Assembly (NCBI RefSeq): GCF_014649955.1
Contig: NZ_BMUA01000001.1
Coordinates: 744,001 to 808,000, forward strand
DNA from: Streptomyces violascens
Lineage (GTDB): Bacteria; Actinomycetota; Actinomycetes; Streptomycetales; Streptomycetaceae
Direction: 5' to 3'
Length of the DNA: 64,000 bases
How positions within the stretch are numbered: the first letter of the stretch is position 1; each line of letters begins with the position of its first letter. Position numbers and translations under genes: made by a program. Under the pieces are notes generated by a model. It ran no database searches. It saw nothing but the letters and a program-made list of their open reading frames with translations, and was not told the origin of the DNA. This document shows positions 1 to 9,135 of this stretch, in pieces.

Positions 1-365
1 GCACGGCCCGGGTGTTCCGGCGGATGGAGAAGGTGACCGGGCGCAGCGACGACCTGGTCATCCTGCGCGGGGTGAACCTCTTCCCCACCCAGATCGAGGA
101 GATCGTGCTGCGCACGCCCGGTCTCGCCCCGCACTTCCAGCTGCGGCTGACCCGGGAGGGCCGGCTCGACGCGCTGACGGTGCGGGTGGAGGCCCGGGCG
201 GACACGCCGCCGGAGCAGCGCGACGCCGCGGCGCGCTCGATCGTCGCCGCGGTCAAGGACGGGATCGGCGTCTCCGTGGCGGTGGAGATCGTCGACCCCG
301 AGACCATCGAGCGCTCGGTGGGCAAGTTCAAGCGGATCGTCGACCTGCGGCCGGGCCGCGCCTGA
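1..365 (+). CDS. paaK: Phenylacetate-CoA ligase, C-terminal part (cut by window start)
   Basis: Only the last ~120 codons lie in the window. They match the C-terminal AMP-binding domain of phenylacetate-CoA ligase: the hinge region VTGRSDDLVILRG followed by NLFPTQIEE, and a C-terminal GKFKRIVDLR that carries the lysine-containing A10-type motif. The family activates phenylacetate (or a related aryl acid) with ATP and CoA in the cytoplasm, the first step of aerobic phenylacetate breakdown. The reading frame is open from base 3 and ends at TGA 363-365. No other paa gene is visible, so the true substrate cannot be settled here. Confidence 0.85.
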   Translation, partial: TARVFRRMEKVTGRSDDLVILRGVNLFPTQIEEIVLRTPGLAPHFQLRLTREGRLDALTVRVEARADTPPEQRDAAARSIVAAVKDGIGVSVAVEIVDPETIERSVGKFKRIVDLRPGRA

Positions 366-377
366 GTTCACGGGAGG

Positions 378-1868
378 TCACGCGAACCGCTCGCGCAGCT
401 CCCGCTTCAGGATCTTCCCGCTCGCGTTCCTCGGCAGCTCGTCGACGAACAGGACCCGCTTGGGGGCCTTGAAGTGGGCGAGCAACTGCCGTGCGTGGTC
501 GATGAGTTGGGCCTCGTCCACCGTGTCGCGCCGTACGACGAACGCGGTGACCGCCTCGATCCAGCGCTCGTCGGGCAGGCCGACGACGGCGGCCTCGGCG
601 ACCGCCGGGTGGGTGTACAGCGCGTCCTCGACCTGGCGGGACGCGATCAGTACACCCCCGGAGTTGATGACGTCCTTGACCCGGTCGACGACGGTGAAGT
701 AGCCCTCGCTGTCGCGCACCGCGAGGTCGCCGGAGTGGAACCAGCCGTCGCGGAAGGCCTCCTCGGTCTCGGCGGGCTTGTCCCAGTAGCCCTCGCACAA
801 CTGCGGGGAGCGGTAGACCACTTCGCCCGCCGTGCCGTCGGGCACCTCCTCGCCGCTCTCGTCGACGACCTTCGCCTCGACGAAAAGGACGGGCCGGCCG
901 CACGAGTCCATCCGCCCCTCGTGCTCCTCGGGCCCGAGCACGGTGGCGAGCGGCCCGATCTCGCTCTGCCCGAAGCAGTTGTAGAACGCGAGCCCGGGCA
1001 GCCGTTCGCGCAGCCGCTCCAGAACCGGCACCGGCATGATCGAGGCCCCGTAGTACGCCTTGCGCAGCCCGCTCAGATCGCGCGTGGCGAACTCGGGGTG
1101 GCCCGCGAGGCCGATCCACACCGTGGGCGGCGCGAACAGCGAGTCGGCGCGGCCCGCCTCCACCAGGTCGAAGATCCGGCCCGCGTCCGGCGCGTCCAGA
1201 ATGGTGTTCTCCGCGCCCACCGCGAGGTAGGGCAGCAGGAAGACGTGCATCTGCGCCGAGTGGTAGAGCGGCAGCGAGTGCACGGGCCGGTCGCTCTCGC
1301 GCAGGTCGAGCGCCGTGATGGCGGAGACGTACTCGTGGACGAGAGCCCGGTGGGTCATCATCGCGCCCTTGGGCTGCGCGGTGGTGCCGGAGGTGTAGAG
1401 CAGTTGGACCACGTCGCGCCGCTCGCCGTCGGGCTCGTACGGGAGCGGCTCGGCAAGGGCCGCGAGGAGCGAGCCTTCGCCGTCGCGCAGGGGAAGCACC
1501 GGGAGGCCGCCGGGCACTCGCTCGGCGAGCGCGGGGTCGGCCAGGACGAGAGCGGCGCCGGACTGCTCCAGGATGTACGCCAGGTCCGCGCCGGTGAGGT
1601 GCTGGTTGACCGGCACATGGATGAGCCCGGCGCGGGCGCAGGCGAGGAACGCGATGAGGTACGCGTCCGAGTTGTGGCCGTAGGTGGCGACCCGGTCGCC
1701 CTTGCTCAGCCCCTGGGAGGCGATGACGGCGGCCGCGGTGGAGACGGCCGCGTCCAGTTCGGCGTAGCTCCAGGCGCGGTCCGCGTACCGGACGGCGGTG
1801 CGGTCGGGGGTGCGGCGGGCGCTGCGGCGCACGATGCCGTCGACGGTGCTGCTGCGTACCTCTTCCAT
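378..1868 (-). CDS. AMP-forming acyl-CoA synthetase (FadD-like)
   Basis: A 496-residue class I adenylate-forming ligase that joins a carboxylic acid to CoA through an acyl-adenylate. The P-loop motif YTSGTTAQPKG is near residue 160, the A5-type motif YNCFGQSE near 295, SGDLAVRD near 375 and the catalytic-lysine motif NASGKILKREL at the extreme C-terminus. The length is normal for the family. It converges with the paaK end (12-bp gap) and lies 68 bp after the sigma factor gene on the same strand. The substrate, probably a fatty or aryl acid, cannot be read from the sequence. The ATG at 1868 has only a weak upstream GGA. Confidence 0.88.
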   Translation of the reverse strand: MEEVRSSTVDGIVRRSARRTPDRTAVRYADRAWSYAELDAAVSTAAAVIASQGLSKGDRVATYGHNSDAYLIAFLACARAGLIHVPVNQHLTGADLAYILEQSGAALVLADPALAERVPGGLPVLPLRDGEGSLLAALAEPLPYEPDGERRDVVQLLYTSGTTAQPKGAMMTHRALVHEYVSAITALDLRESDRPVHSLPLYHSAQMHVFLLPYLAVGAENTILDAPDAGRIFDLVEAGRADSLFAPPTVWIGLAGHPEFATRDLSGLRKAYYGASIMPVPVLERLRERLPGLAFYNCFGQSEIGPLATVLGPEEHEGRMDSCGRPVLFVEAKVVDESGEEVPDGTAGEVVYRSPQLCEGYWDKPAETEEAFRDGWFHSGDLAVRDSEGYFTVVDRVKDVINSGGVLIASRQVEDALYTHPAVAEAAVVGLPDERWIEAVTAFVVRRDTVDEAQLIDHARQLLAHFKAPKRVLFVDELPRNASGKILKRELRERFA

Positions 1869-1936
1869 GGCTGGATCCTGGGCGGCCCGCCCGGCGGGGT
1901 CAAGGCATGGGCCCCTTTCCCCGCCGAACGGTCCGC

Positions 1937-2794
1937 CTAGGACGACAGATGGGTGAGCTTGTCGGGGTTGCGGATCGAGTAGATGGTGCCGATGAGCCCG
2001 TCGCGGGAGGCGACCAGGCCGATCTGGCGCTCGCCGTCGGCGGTGATCGACAGGGCCGGGCCGCCGTTGATGTCGACGAGCTCGAAACTCTCCAGCGGGT
2101 ACCGGTTGAGCAGGCCGGTGAGGAAGGCGAGCACCTTCTTGCGGCCCAGGACCGGGCGCAGCGCGGCCCTGACCTTGCCGCCGCCGTCGCTCCAGGCCAC
2201 GACGTCCTCGGCGAGCAGTTCGGCGAGCGCGCTCAGGTCGCCGCCCGCGGCCGCTTCGAGGAAGCGGCTGAGCAGCTTGGCGTGTTCGTCGTCGGAGAGC
2301 GGGAAGCGGTCGCGGCCGGCGGCGAGGTGGCGGCCGGCCCTGCTGTACATCTGGCGGCAGTTGGCGACGCTCGCGTCGACGACGTCCGCGATCTCCTCGT
2401 ACGGCAGCTGGAAGGCCTCACGCAGCACGAACACGGCGCGCTCCGGCGGCGAGAGGCGTTCCATGAGGTGGACGGTGGCGTAGGCGACGGTGTCGCGCAG
2501 CTCGGCCGTGTCCAGCGGGCCGAGCGTGTCGGTGGCGACGGGCTCGGGGAGCCACGGCCCGACGTAGGCCTCACGGGTCACCCGCGCCGAGCGCAGCTGG
2601 TCGATGGCGAGCCGGGATACGACGGTGATGAGGAAGCCGCGCGCGTCCCTGACCTCGGCGCGGTCGACCCGGCTCCAGCGCAGATAGGCGTCCTGGACGA
2701 CGTCCTCAGCGTCCCACAGGGAGCCGAGCAGGCGGTAGGCGAGCCCGATCAGCACCTGGCGGTGGTCCTCGAACTCCTCGGCATGATCCGTCAT
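1937..2794 (-). CDS. sigJ: ECF41-family RNA polymerase sigma factor (SigJ-type)
   Basis: A 285-residue extracytoplasmic-function sigma factor. Sigma-2 (residues ~8-75, with LLGSLWDAEDVVQDAYLRW) and sigma-4 (~110-160, with LPYEEIADVV) are followed by a SnoaL-like C-terminal domain of ~110 residues. The ECF41 hallmarks are present: WLPEP in the linker, DGGGK in the extension and NPDKL near the end. In this family the C-terminal domain replaces a classical anti-sigma factor and modulates activity. I chose the ATG at 2794 because a GGGGAGGCG ribosome site sits just upstream; a longer frame to 2854 lacks one. ECF41 genes usually adjoin a carboxymuconolactone decarboxylase, oxidoreductase or epimerase gene; here the neighbours are acyl-CoA ligases. 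Confidence 0.9.
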   Translation of the reverse strand: MTDHAEEFEDHRQVLIGLAYRLLGSLWDAEDVVQDAYLRWSRVDRAEVRDARGFLITVVSRLAIDQLRSARVTREAYVGPWLPEPVATDTLGPLDTAELRDTVAYATVHLMERLSPPERAVFVLREAFQLPYEEIADVVDASVANCRQMYSRAGRHLAAGRDRFPLSDDEHAKLLSRFLEAAAGGDLSALAELLAEDVVAWSDGGGKVRAALRPVLGRKKVLAFLTGLLNRYPLESFELVDINGGPALSITADGERQIGLVASRDGLIGTIYSIRNPDKLTHLSS

Positions 2795-2907
2795 GACGTG
2801 TGACGCCTCCCCGTGCGGTGCCGCCGGCCGGCGCCCCGGCGGCTGCCGCGTCATTCAACTCGACGACGGGCCGGGGCGCCAGCGGGGCCGGGCAGATGTC
2901 CGCCGGG

Positions 2908-4458
2908 TCACATCGCGCGCTCGTGGCCCTCCCAGTACGGTTCGCGCAGCCGTCGCTTGTAGAGCTTGCCGTTCGGGTCGCGCGGCATCGTCTCGATGAA
3001 GTCGACGGTCTTGGGCCGCTTGTATCCGGCCAACTGGCGTGCGCAGTGCGCGAGTATCTCGGTCGCGAGGGCGTCGCCCCTCTCGTGTCCCTCGGCGACT
3101 TCGACGACGGCCTTCACCTCCTCGCCCCAGTCGGCGTGCGGAATGCCGAAGGCCGCGGCGTCGGCGACGGCCGGGTGGGTCAGGAGCGCGGCCTCGATCT
3201 CGGCCGGGTAGATGTTGACGCCGCCCGAGATGATCATGTCGATCTTGCGGTCGCGGAGGAAGAGGTAGCCGTCCTCGTCGAGGTAGCCGAGGTCGCCGAC
3301 GGTGAAGAAGTCGCCGATGCGGTTCTTCTTCGTCTTGCTCTCGTCCTTGTGGTAGCTGAAGCCGCCGGTCGACATCTTCATGTAGACGGTGCCCAACTCC
3401 CCTGCGGGCAGCCGGACCTGGTCGTCGTCGAAGACCGCCAGCTCGCTGATGGGCCAGGCCTTTCCGACCGTGCCGGGCTTCTTCAGCCAGTCCTCGGCGG
3501 TGGCGAAGGCGCCGCCGCCCTCGCTGGCCGCGTAGTACTCCTCGACGCAGCTCCCCCACCAGTCGATCATGGCGCGTTTGACGTGGTCCGGGCAGGGCGC
3601 GGCGCCGTGGATGGCGTGCCGCATCGAGGAGACGTCGTACCGCGCCTTCACCTCGTCGGGCAGCGAGAGCAGCCGGTGGAACTGGGTCGGCACCATGTGG
3701 GTGTGTGTGCAGGCGTGTGTGTCGATGAGGCGCAGCATGTCCTTCGGCGTCCACTTGTCCATGAGGACGATGCGGTGCCCGATGTGCAGGGAGGCGCCCG
3801 CGAATTGGAGGACCGCCGTGTGATAGAGCGGCGAGCACACCAGGTGGACGTTGTCGTCGAACGGCTTGATGCCGAAGATGGCGAGGAAGCCGCCGAGGTA
3901 GGTCTCCTCCGGCGGCTTCCCGGGCAGCGGGCGCCGGATGCCGCGCGGGCGTCCAGTGGTGCCGGAGGTGTAGTTCATGACCCAGCCGAGCGTGCGGTCG
4001 GCGGGCACCGACTCGGGCTGTCCGTCCAGGAGTCGGTCGTAGGGCGCGAAGCCCGTGATCGTGCCGACGGCGTAGCGGTGCGAGGCGGGCAGCTCGGCCT
4101 CGTCGGCCGCGGCGGTGGCAGCGTCCGCGAACCGCTCGTGCGCGATGAGCACCTTGGCGCCCGAGTCGGCGACGATCCAGGCGATCTCCGGGCCGACCAG
4201 GTGGTGGTTGACGGGCACGAGGTAGAACCCGCCCTGGGAGGCGGCGAGATAGGCCGTGAAGAACTCGACGCCGTTGGGCAGCACCACCGCGAAGGCGTCG
4301 CCGCGCTCGAGGCCGGCGGCCCGCAGCCCGTGCACGAGCTGGTTGACGGCGCCGTGCAGACGGCCCGCGGTCCACTCCTCGCCGTCCGGCGCGACGAGGA
4401 CCGGGCGGTCCGGGTCGGCGGTGGCCTGGGCCCAGAAGCCGTTGGGCGGCTGGTTCAT
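2908..4458 (-). CDS. AMP-forming acyl-CoA synthetase
   Basis: A 516-residue adenylate-forming CoA ligase. The P-loop is NYTSGTTGRPRG (~170), the middle motif reads YYAASEGGG (~300), and VGDLGYLDEDGYLFLRDR (~390) precedes the C-terminal PNGKLYKRRL with the catalytic lysine. This subgroup, with a region of the GIRRPLPG type after the P-loop, is common among actinobacterial fatty- or cholate-type acid ligases; the substrate is unknown. The start is the ATG at 4458 with GGGAGGG upstream. It overlaps the stop codon of the nitronate monooxygenase gene by 4 bp (ATGA), so the two are translationally coupled and probably share the promoter and operator near 5608. Confidence 0.9.
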   Translation of the reverse strand: MNQPPNGFWAQATADPDRPVLVAPDGEEWTAGRLHGAVNQLVHGLRAAGLERGDAFAVVLPNGVEFFTAYLAASQGGFYLVPVNHHLVGPEIAWIVADSGAKVLIAHERFADAATAAADEAELPASHRYAVGTITGFAPYDRLLDGQPESVPADRTLGWVMNYTSGTTGRPRGIRRPLPGKPPEETYLGGFLAIFGIKPFDDNVHLVCSPLYHTAVLQFAGASLHIGHRIVLMDKWTPKDMLRLIDTHACTHTHMVPTQFHRLLSLPDEVKARYDVSSMRHAIHGAAPCPDHVKRAMIDWWGSCVEEYYAASEGGGAFATAEDWLKKPGTVGKAWPISELAVFDDDQVRLPAGELGTVYMKMSTGGFSYHKDESKTKKNRIGDFFTVGDLGYLDEDGYLFLRDRKIDMIISGGVNIYPAEIEAALLTHPAVADAAAFGIPHADWGEEVKAVVEVAEGHERGDALATEILAHCARQLAGYKRPKTVDFIETMPRDPNGKLYKRRLREPYWEGHERAM

Positions 4459-5564
4459 CGGGCGTCCCTCCCGGCGATGCGGTTGATGCGGTCGATGGCG
4501 CGCTCGAAGCCGCGCGTGAGCTCGTCGAAGGTTTCCCGGACGCTGCGTTCGGCGGTCATCTTCCCGACGATCTGGCCGACGGGCGTGCCGAGCAGCGGCT
4601 CCACCTCGTACTTCTGGATGCGGGACACGGCCTCGGCGACGAGCAGGCCCTGGAGCGGCATGGGCAGGGTGCCGGGTCCGGCCGGGTCGTCCCAGGCGTC
4701 GGTCCACTCGGTACGCAGCTGGCGGGCGGGCTTTCCGGTGAGCGCGCGGGAGCGGACGGTGTCGCCGGAGCCCGCCGCGAGGAGCTTGCGGGTGAGCGCG
4801 CGGGAGTGCATCTCGGCCTCGGTGGTGGTGAGCCAGAGCGAGCCGAGCCAGACGCCCTGGGCACCGAGCGCGAGCCCGGCGGCGATCTGCTCGCCGCTGC
4901 CGATGCCCCCGGCCGCGAGGACCGGCAACGGGCCGACGGCGTCCACGACTTCGGGGACGAGCACCATGGTGGCGATCTCCCCGGTGTGCCCGCCGGCCTC
5001 GTAGCCCTGGGCGACGACGATGTCGATGCCCGCGTCCGCGTGGTGGCGGGCGTGCCGGGCGCTGCCCGCGAGCGCGGCGACGAGCACGCCCCGGTCGTGG
5101 GCGCGCTGGACGACGTCGGCGGGCGGTGAACCGAGCGCGTTGGCAAGCAGCTTGATCGGATAGTCGAAGGCGACATCGAGCTGGTTGCGGGCCACCTGCT
5201 CCATCCAGCCGGTGATGCGCCAGCCCGACGCCTCGCCCTTCGCGAGCTCGGGCACCCCGTGCTTGGCGAGGGTGTCCCGCACGAACTGCCGGTGCCCCTC
5301 GGGGATCATGGCTTCGATCTCGGCCTCGCCGACCCCCTCGACCTTCTTGGCGGGCATCACCACGTCGAGCCCGTACGGCAGCCCGTCGGTGTGGTCCTGC
5401 ATCCAGTCGAGGTCGCGCGCGAGGTCGTCGGGCGCCGTGTAGCGGACCGCGCCGAGCACACCGAATCCGCCGGCCCGGGTGATGGCCGCGGCCACCGCCG
5501 GGAACGGCGTGAAGCCGAAGACGGCGTGCTCGACTCCCAGTCTCTTGCTCAGCTCCGTCTGCAT
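4455..5564 (-). CDS. Nitronate monooxygenase (2-nitropropane dioxygenase family)
   Basis: A 369-residue FMN-dependent TIM-barrel enzyme of the nitronate monooxygenase/enoyl-reductase-like family. Visible marks are the N-terminal GVEHAVFGFTPFP, the AQGYEAGGHTG motif (~190) with the conserved histidine, and the phosphate-binding stretch PVLAAGGIGSGEQIAAGLALGAQGVWLGS (split here as AAGGIGSG and GAQGVWLGS). The family oxidises nitronates with O2, though actinobacterial members linked to acyl-CoA genes may act on other substrates. It is the first gene of a two-gene unit with the downstream acyl-CoA ligase. The start at 5564 gives the normal family length; the frame is open far upstream but that part is antisense to the hydrolase gene. 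Confidence 0.85.
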   Translation of the reverse strand: MQTELSKRLGVEHAVFGFTPFPAVAAAITRAGGFGVLGAVRYTAPDDLARDLDWMQDHTDGLPYGLDVVMPAKKVEGVGEAEIEAMIPEGHRQFVRDTLAKHGVPELAKGEASGWRITGWMEQVARNQLDVAFDYPIKLLANALGSPPADVVQRAHDRGVLVAALAGSARHARHHADAGIDIVVAQGYEAGGHTGEIATMVLVPEVVDAVGPLPVLAAGGIGSGEQIAAGLALGAQGVWLGSLWLTTTEAEMHSRALTRKLLAAGSGDTVRSRALTGKPARQLRTEWTDAWDDPAGPGTLPMPLQGLLVAEAVSRIQKYEVEPLLGTPVGQIVGKMTAERSVRETFDELTRGFERAIDRINRIAGRDAR

Positions 5565-5607
5565 GGGGCGCAGAATGCCGCAGCCGGGGCGACGAGGGAA
5601 GAGATTT

Positions 5608-5624
5608 TCTGATGCTGCGTCAGA
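5608..5624. promoter_or_regulatory. TetR-type operator candidate upstream of the monooxygenase/ligase operon
   Basis: The 17-bp imperfect palindrome TCTGATGCTGCGTCAGA has 7 of 8 matching arm positions around a central base. It lies 44 bp upstream of the ATG at 5564, in the 210-bp divergent region before the serine hydrolase gene. Palindromes with TCTGA/TCAGA arms are typical of TetR-family regulators of acyl-CoA metabolism. No TetR gene is in the window, so the regulator would be encoded elsewhere. Confidence 0.45.
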
Positions 5625-5774
5625 TTCTTTGCCCTGGGCCGCGACGGCCCGCCGCCTCATTGACACGGGCGCGCCCATGGAAGAAAGTTCCTGTCGTTCG
5701 GAGTGATCGCGAAAGATACTTTCAGCACGCCGGATTCCGTGTCGGGAAGGCACGGCGGAAAGGGGTGCGTGCCG

Positions 5775-7544
5775 GTGGCCGACGAAGTCCGGGGCGTGAG
5801 CAGGCGACGGCTGGCCGGTGCGGCCATGGCCCTGGGAGGTGCGCTGATGGTGGGCTCGTTGCCGGGCGGTGAGGCGATCGCGGCGGCGCGCGGCGGGACG
5901 CTGCGGCGCGGGTCCGCCGAAGAGGCCGGGCTGCTGCCCGAGCACCTGGACCGCCTGGCCGAGGACGCGGAGAAGTTCCTCGGCCCCTCCCCCGAGCACC
6001 CCTGGTACGCCGGGGCCGTGCTGCTCGCGGGGCGCGGCGGCACGGTGGCGCTGCACCGCCCGATCGGCAGCGCGGTGCGCTACGCGGCGTACGACGAGAG
6101 GAGCGACCGGGCGGTGGAGCTGCCGCCCGGGCGGCGGATCGCGACGGCGAAGGACACGGTGTACGACCTCGCCTCGCTCTCCAAGTTGTTCACCTCGCTG
6201 CTCGCCGTCCAGCAGATCGAGCGCGGTGCGCTGGACCTCGGCCGGACGGTCGCCTCGTATCTGCCCGAGTTCGGCGCGGCGGGCAAACAGGCCGTCACCG
6301 CAGGGCAGTTGCTCACGCACACCTCGGGGTTCCGCGACTGGATCCCGCTCTACGGGGCGCCGACGTACGAGGAGAAGCTGAAGCTCATCTGGAACGAGGC
6401 CCCGGTGAGCCCGCCCGGCAGCACCTACCTCTACTCCGACCTGAATCTGATCTCCCTGCAACTGGTCCTGGAGAGGATCACCGCTCGCCCGCTGGATGCA
6501 CTGCTCCACGACGAGATCACTGCTCCACTCGGGATGCACCGCACTCGCTACAACCCGCCGGCCTCCTGGAAGCCGAAGATCGCCGCGACCGAGGACGCCC
6601 GCAAGCCGTGGTCCGGCATCGAACGGGGCCTGGTGTGGGGCGAGGTGCACGACGAGAACGCGTACTGCCTCGGTGGTGTCGCCGGCCACGCCGGGGTCTT
6701 CTCCTGCGCCTGGGACCTCGCGGTCCTCGCCCGCACGCTGCTCAACGGCGGCGCCTACGGCCGGACCCGGATCCTGGCCCCCGCCTCCGCGGACCTGCTG
6801 TTCAAGAACTTCAACACGGCCTTCCCCGGCCATGAGCACGGACTCGGGTTCGAGCTCTACCAGCACTGGTACATGGGCGCGATGGCGACGCCGCACAGCG
6901 CGGGGCACACCGGGTTCACCGGCACGAGCATCGTCCTCGACCCGAGCACCGACACGTTCCTCGTGATACTCGCCAACTCCGTTCATCCGGTGCGCACTTG
7001 GCGCACGGGCTCCGCGCCGCGCGTGGCCGCGGGCAACGCACTCGCGCGGGCCGTCGCGGTCCGCGCCGCGCACGGCGGCACGTCCTGGTTCGCGGGCATG
7101 GCGCGCGGCACGAGCGCCACACTCACGCTCCCCGAGCTGTCCATCACCTCCGGCCGGGCCCTGCTGGGCTGCGCCCTGTGGTGGGACACCGAGCCGGGCG
7201 TGGGCACGGTCGCCCTGGAGGCCTCGGCGGACGCGGGGGCGAGCTGGCGGCCCGTGCCGTTCACGACCGTACGCCCGGGAGAAGGGGCCGTGGAGCACCC
7301 GGCCGGGTCGCTGACGGGCTGGTCCGGGCGGGTCTGGCACGAGGCGACGGCGGACCTGTCGGCCTGGCGCGGCCGGCCGGTGCGGCTGCGCTGGCGGTAC
7401 ACGACGGGCCCGCTGTACGTCGGCCGCGGGGTGTACGTCGACGGGCTGCGGGTCGCCGAGGAACGGCGGGTGCTGTTCGACGAGACGCGGGTGGACGACG
7501 TCGCACGGATCGAGGCGTCGGGCTGGGAGAAGTCTCCCGACTGA
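5775..7544 (+). CDS. Exported serine hydrolase, beta-lactamase/class C fold
   Basis: A 589-residue protein with a twin-arginine signal (SRRRLAGAAMALGGALMVG) near its start and a beta-lactamase-family domain (~65-400). The SxxK nucleophile motif is SLSK in YDLASLSKLFTS, the second motif is YSDLN (YxN type) and the third is HTGFTG. The HTSGF motif before them is typical of class C-like esterases and D-peptidases. The last ~170 residues look like a beta-sandwich domain (WWDTEPGVGTVALEAS onward) of unknown role. It probably acts outside the membrane on an ester or peptide. The GTG at 5775 sits 9 bp after GGAAAGGGG; a GTG at 5769 and an upstream ATG-type frame are less likely. Confidence 0.82.
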   Translation: MADEVRGVSRRRLAGAAMALGGALMVGSLPGGEAIAAARGGTLRRGSAEEAGLLPEHLDRLAEDAEKFLGPSPEHPWYAGAVLLAGRGGTVALHRPIGSAVRYAAYDERSDRAVELPPGRRIATAKDTVYDLASLSKLFTSLLAVQQIERGALDLGRTVASYLPEFGAAGKQAVTAGQLLTHTSGFRDWIPLYGAPTYEEKLKLIWNEAPVSPPGSTYLYSDLNLISLQLVLERITARPLDALLHDEITAPLGMHRTRYNPPASWKPKIAATEDARKPWSGIERGLVWGEVHDENAYCLGGVAGHAGVFSCAWDLAVLARTLLNGGAYGRTRILAPASADLLFKNFNTAFPGHEHGLGFELYQHWYMGAMATPHSAGHTGFTGTSIVLDPSTDTFLVILANSVHPVRTWRTGSAPRVAAGNALARAVAVRAAHGGTSWFAGMARGTSATLTLPELSITSGRALLGCALWWDTEPGVGTVALEASADAGASWRPVPFTTVRPGEGAVEHPAGSLTGWSGRVWHEATADLSAWRGRPVRLRWRYTTGPLYVGRGVYVDGLRVAEERRVLFDETRVDDVARIEASGWEKSPD

Positions 7545-7569
7545 GCGGATTCACAAGGGGATCGGCCCC

Positions 7570-9135
7570 CTACCGACCCAGCACCGCCATCGCCGCATTG
7601 TGGCCCGGGATGCCGCTCACGCCGCCGCCGCGTACGGCGCCGGCCCCGCAGAGCAGCACGTTCGCGAGGCCGGTTTCGACGCCCCAGCGGCCCGTCGAGC
7701 CGTCGGCGTAGGGGAAGGCGAGGGCGCGGTGGAAGATGTTGCCGCCGGGCAGCCGCAGGTCGCGCTCCAGGTCGAGGGGGGTCTTGGCCTCGATGCAGGG
7801 GCGGCCGTCGGCGTCCGGGGCCAGGCAGTCGGCGAGGGGTTCGTCGAGGTGGGCGTCCAGCTGGGCGAGGGTCGCGGCGAGCAGCTGTTCGCGGGCCTTG
7901 TCGTTGTCGTCGGCGAACAGGCGGGCCGGGGTGTGCAGGCCGAACAGGGTGAGGGTCTGGTAGCCCTGGGCCGCGAGTTCGAGGCCGAGGATCGAGGCGT
8001 CGGTCAGCGAATGGCAGTAGATCTCCGAGGGCGGGGCGGAGGGCAGCTCGCCGCGCGCGGCCTCGGCGTACGCGGTCGCCAACTGGCCGTAATCCTCGGC
8101 GATGTGGAAGGTTCCGGCGAAGGCCTCACGCGGGTCGACGGACGTGTCGCGGAGCCGGGGCAGCCGCTTGAGCAGCATGTTGACCTTCAGCTGGGCGCCC
8201 TCGGCGGGCTCGGGCGGGGTGTCGCCGACGAGCTCGGCCAGGGTCTGTGGCGAGGCGTTCACCAGGACGTGGCGGGCGGCCACCGTGCCGGACGCCTCCG
8301 CCGTGACGTAGCCGACCTCGGCCTCGGTGCCGTCGGTGCGGATCGCGGTCACCTCGTGCCCGGTGGCGATCTCCGCGCCGGCCGCCCGCGCGGCCCGGGC
8401 GAGCGCGTCGGTGAGGGCGCCCATGCCACCGACCGGGACGTCCCAGTCACCCGTGCCCTGCCCGATCACGTGGTAGAGGAAGCAGCGGTTCTGGGCGAGC
8501 GAGGGGTCGTGGGCGTCGGCGAACGTACCGATCAGGGCGTCGGTGAGGACGACGCCGCGGACGAGGTCGTCGGTGAAGCGGTCCTCCACGGCGACGCCGA
8601 TGGGCTCCTCGAAGAGCATCCGCCACGCCACGTCGTCCGCGACCCGCTCGCGCAGCGCGGCCGCGGTGGGCAGCGGCTCGGTGAGAGTGGGGAAGACCCG
8701 TTCGGCGACCTGCCGCGTGGTCTCGTAGAAGGCCTGCCAAGCCGTGAACTCGGCGTCGGATCCGGTCAGTCGGCGAAACGACGCGGCGGTACGGTCGTGG
8801 CCGCCGCCGACCAGGAGGCCGCCGGGGCGCCCGCCGCGGACGGTGGGCGTGTACGAGGAGATCGTCCGCTTGCGGACCGCGAAGTCGAGCCCCAGGTCGT
8901 CGACGATCTTCTTCGGCAGGAGGGAGACCAGGTAGGAGTAGCGCGAGAGCCGGGCGTCCACGCCCGCGAAGGGGCGGGTCGAGACGGCGGCGCCGCCGGT
9001 GCGGCCGAGCCGTTCGAGGACGAGGACGGACTTTCCGGCACGGGCGAGGTAGGCGGCGGCGACCAGGCCGTTGTGGCCGCCCCCGACGATGACGGCGTCG
9101 TACAGGTCACGGGCGAACGCGGTGCGTGCGGGCAT
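7570..9135 (-). CDS. FAD-dependent oxidoreductase, phytoene-desaturase-like
   Basis: A 521-residue NAD(P)/FAD oxidoreductase. The N-terminal dinucleotide-binding motif is AVIVGGGHNGLVAAAYLARAG, followed by VLVLERLGRTGGAA, the pattern of the CrtI/amine oxidase superfamily. A C-terminal FAD-contact segment, NVLLCGAGAVRGGGVSGIPG (as LLCGAGAVRGG then GVSGIPGHNAA), closes the fold. No carotenoid genes are nearby, so this is probably one of the pyridine-nucleotide-disulphide-type desaturase relatives of unknown substrate found across actinobacteria. The start is uncertain: the ATG at 9135 has AAGAGG only one base away, while a GTG at 9150 would add five residues, including a TTA leucine codon. It converges with the hydrolase gene. 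Confidence 0.85.
   Translation of the reverse strand: MPARTAFARDLYDAVIVGGGHNGLVAAAYLARAGKSVLVLERLGRTGGAAVSTRPFAGVDARLSRYSYLVSLLPKKIVDDLGLDFAVRKRTISSYTPTVRGGRPGGLLVGGGHDRTAASFRRLTGSDAEFTAWQAFYETTRQVAERVFPTLTEPLPTAAALRERVADDVAWRMLFEEPIGVAVEDRFTDDLVRGVVLTDALIGTFADAHDPSLAQNRCFLYHVIGQGTGDWDVPVGGMGALTDALARAARAAGAEIATGHEVTAIRTDGTEAEVGYVTAEASGTVAARHVLVNASPQTLAELVGDTPPEPAEGAQLKVNMLLKRLPRLRDTSVDPREAFAGTFHIAEDYGQLATAYAEAARGELPSAPPSEIYCHSLTDASILGLELAAQGYQTLTLFGLHTPARLFADDNDKAREQLLAATLAQLDAHLDEPLADCLAPDADGRPCIEAKTPLDLERDLRLPGGNIFHRALAFPYADGSTGRWGVETGLANVLLCGAGAVRGGGVSGIPGHNAAMAVLGR

Noticed and set aside
2800-5004. A 734-codon plus-strand frame opposite the acyl-CoA ligase and monooxygenase genes
   Set aside because: It overlaps two well-supported genes and has no recognisable domain.
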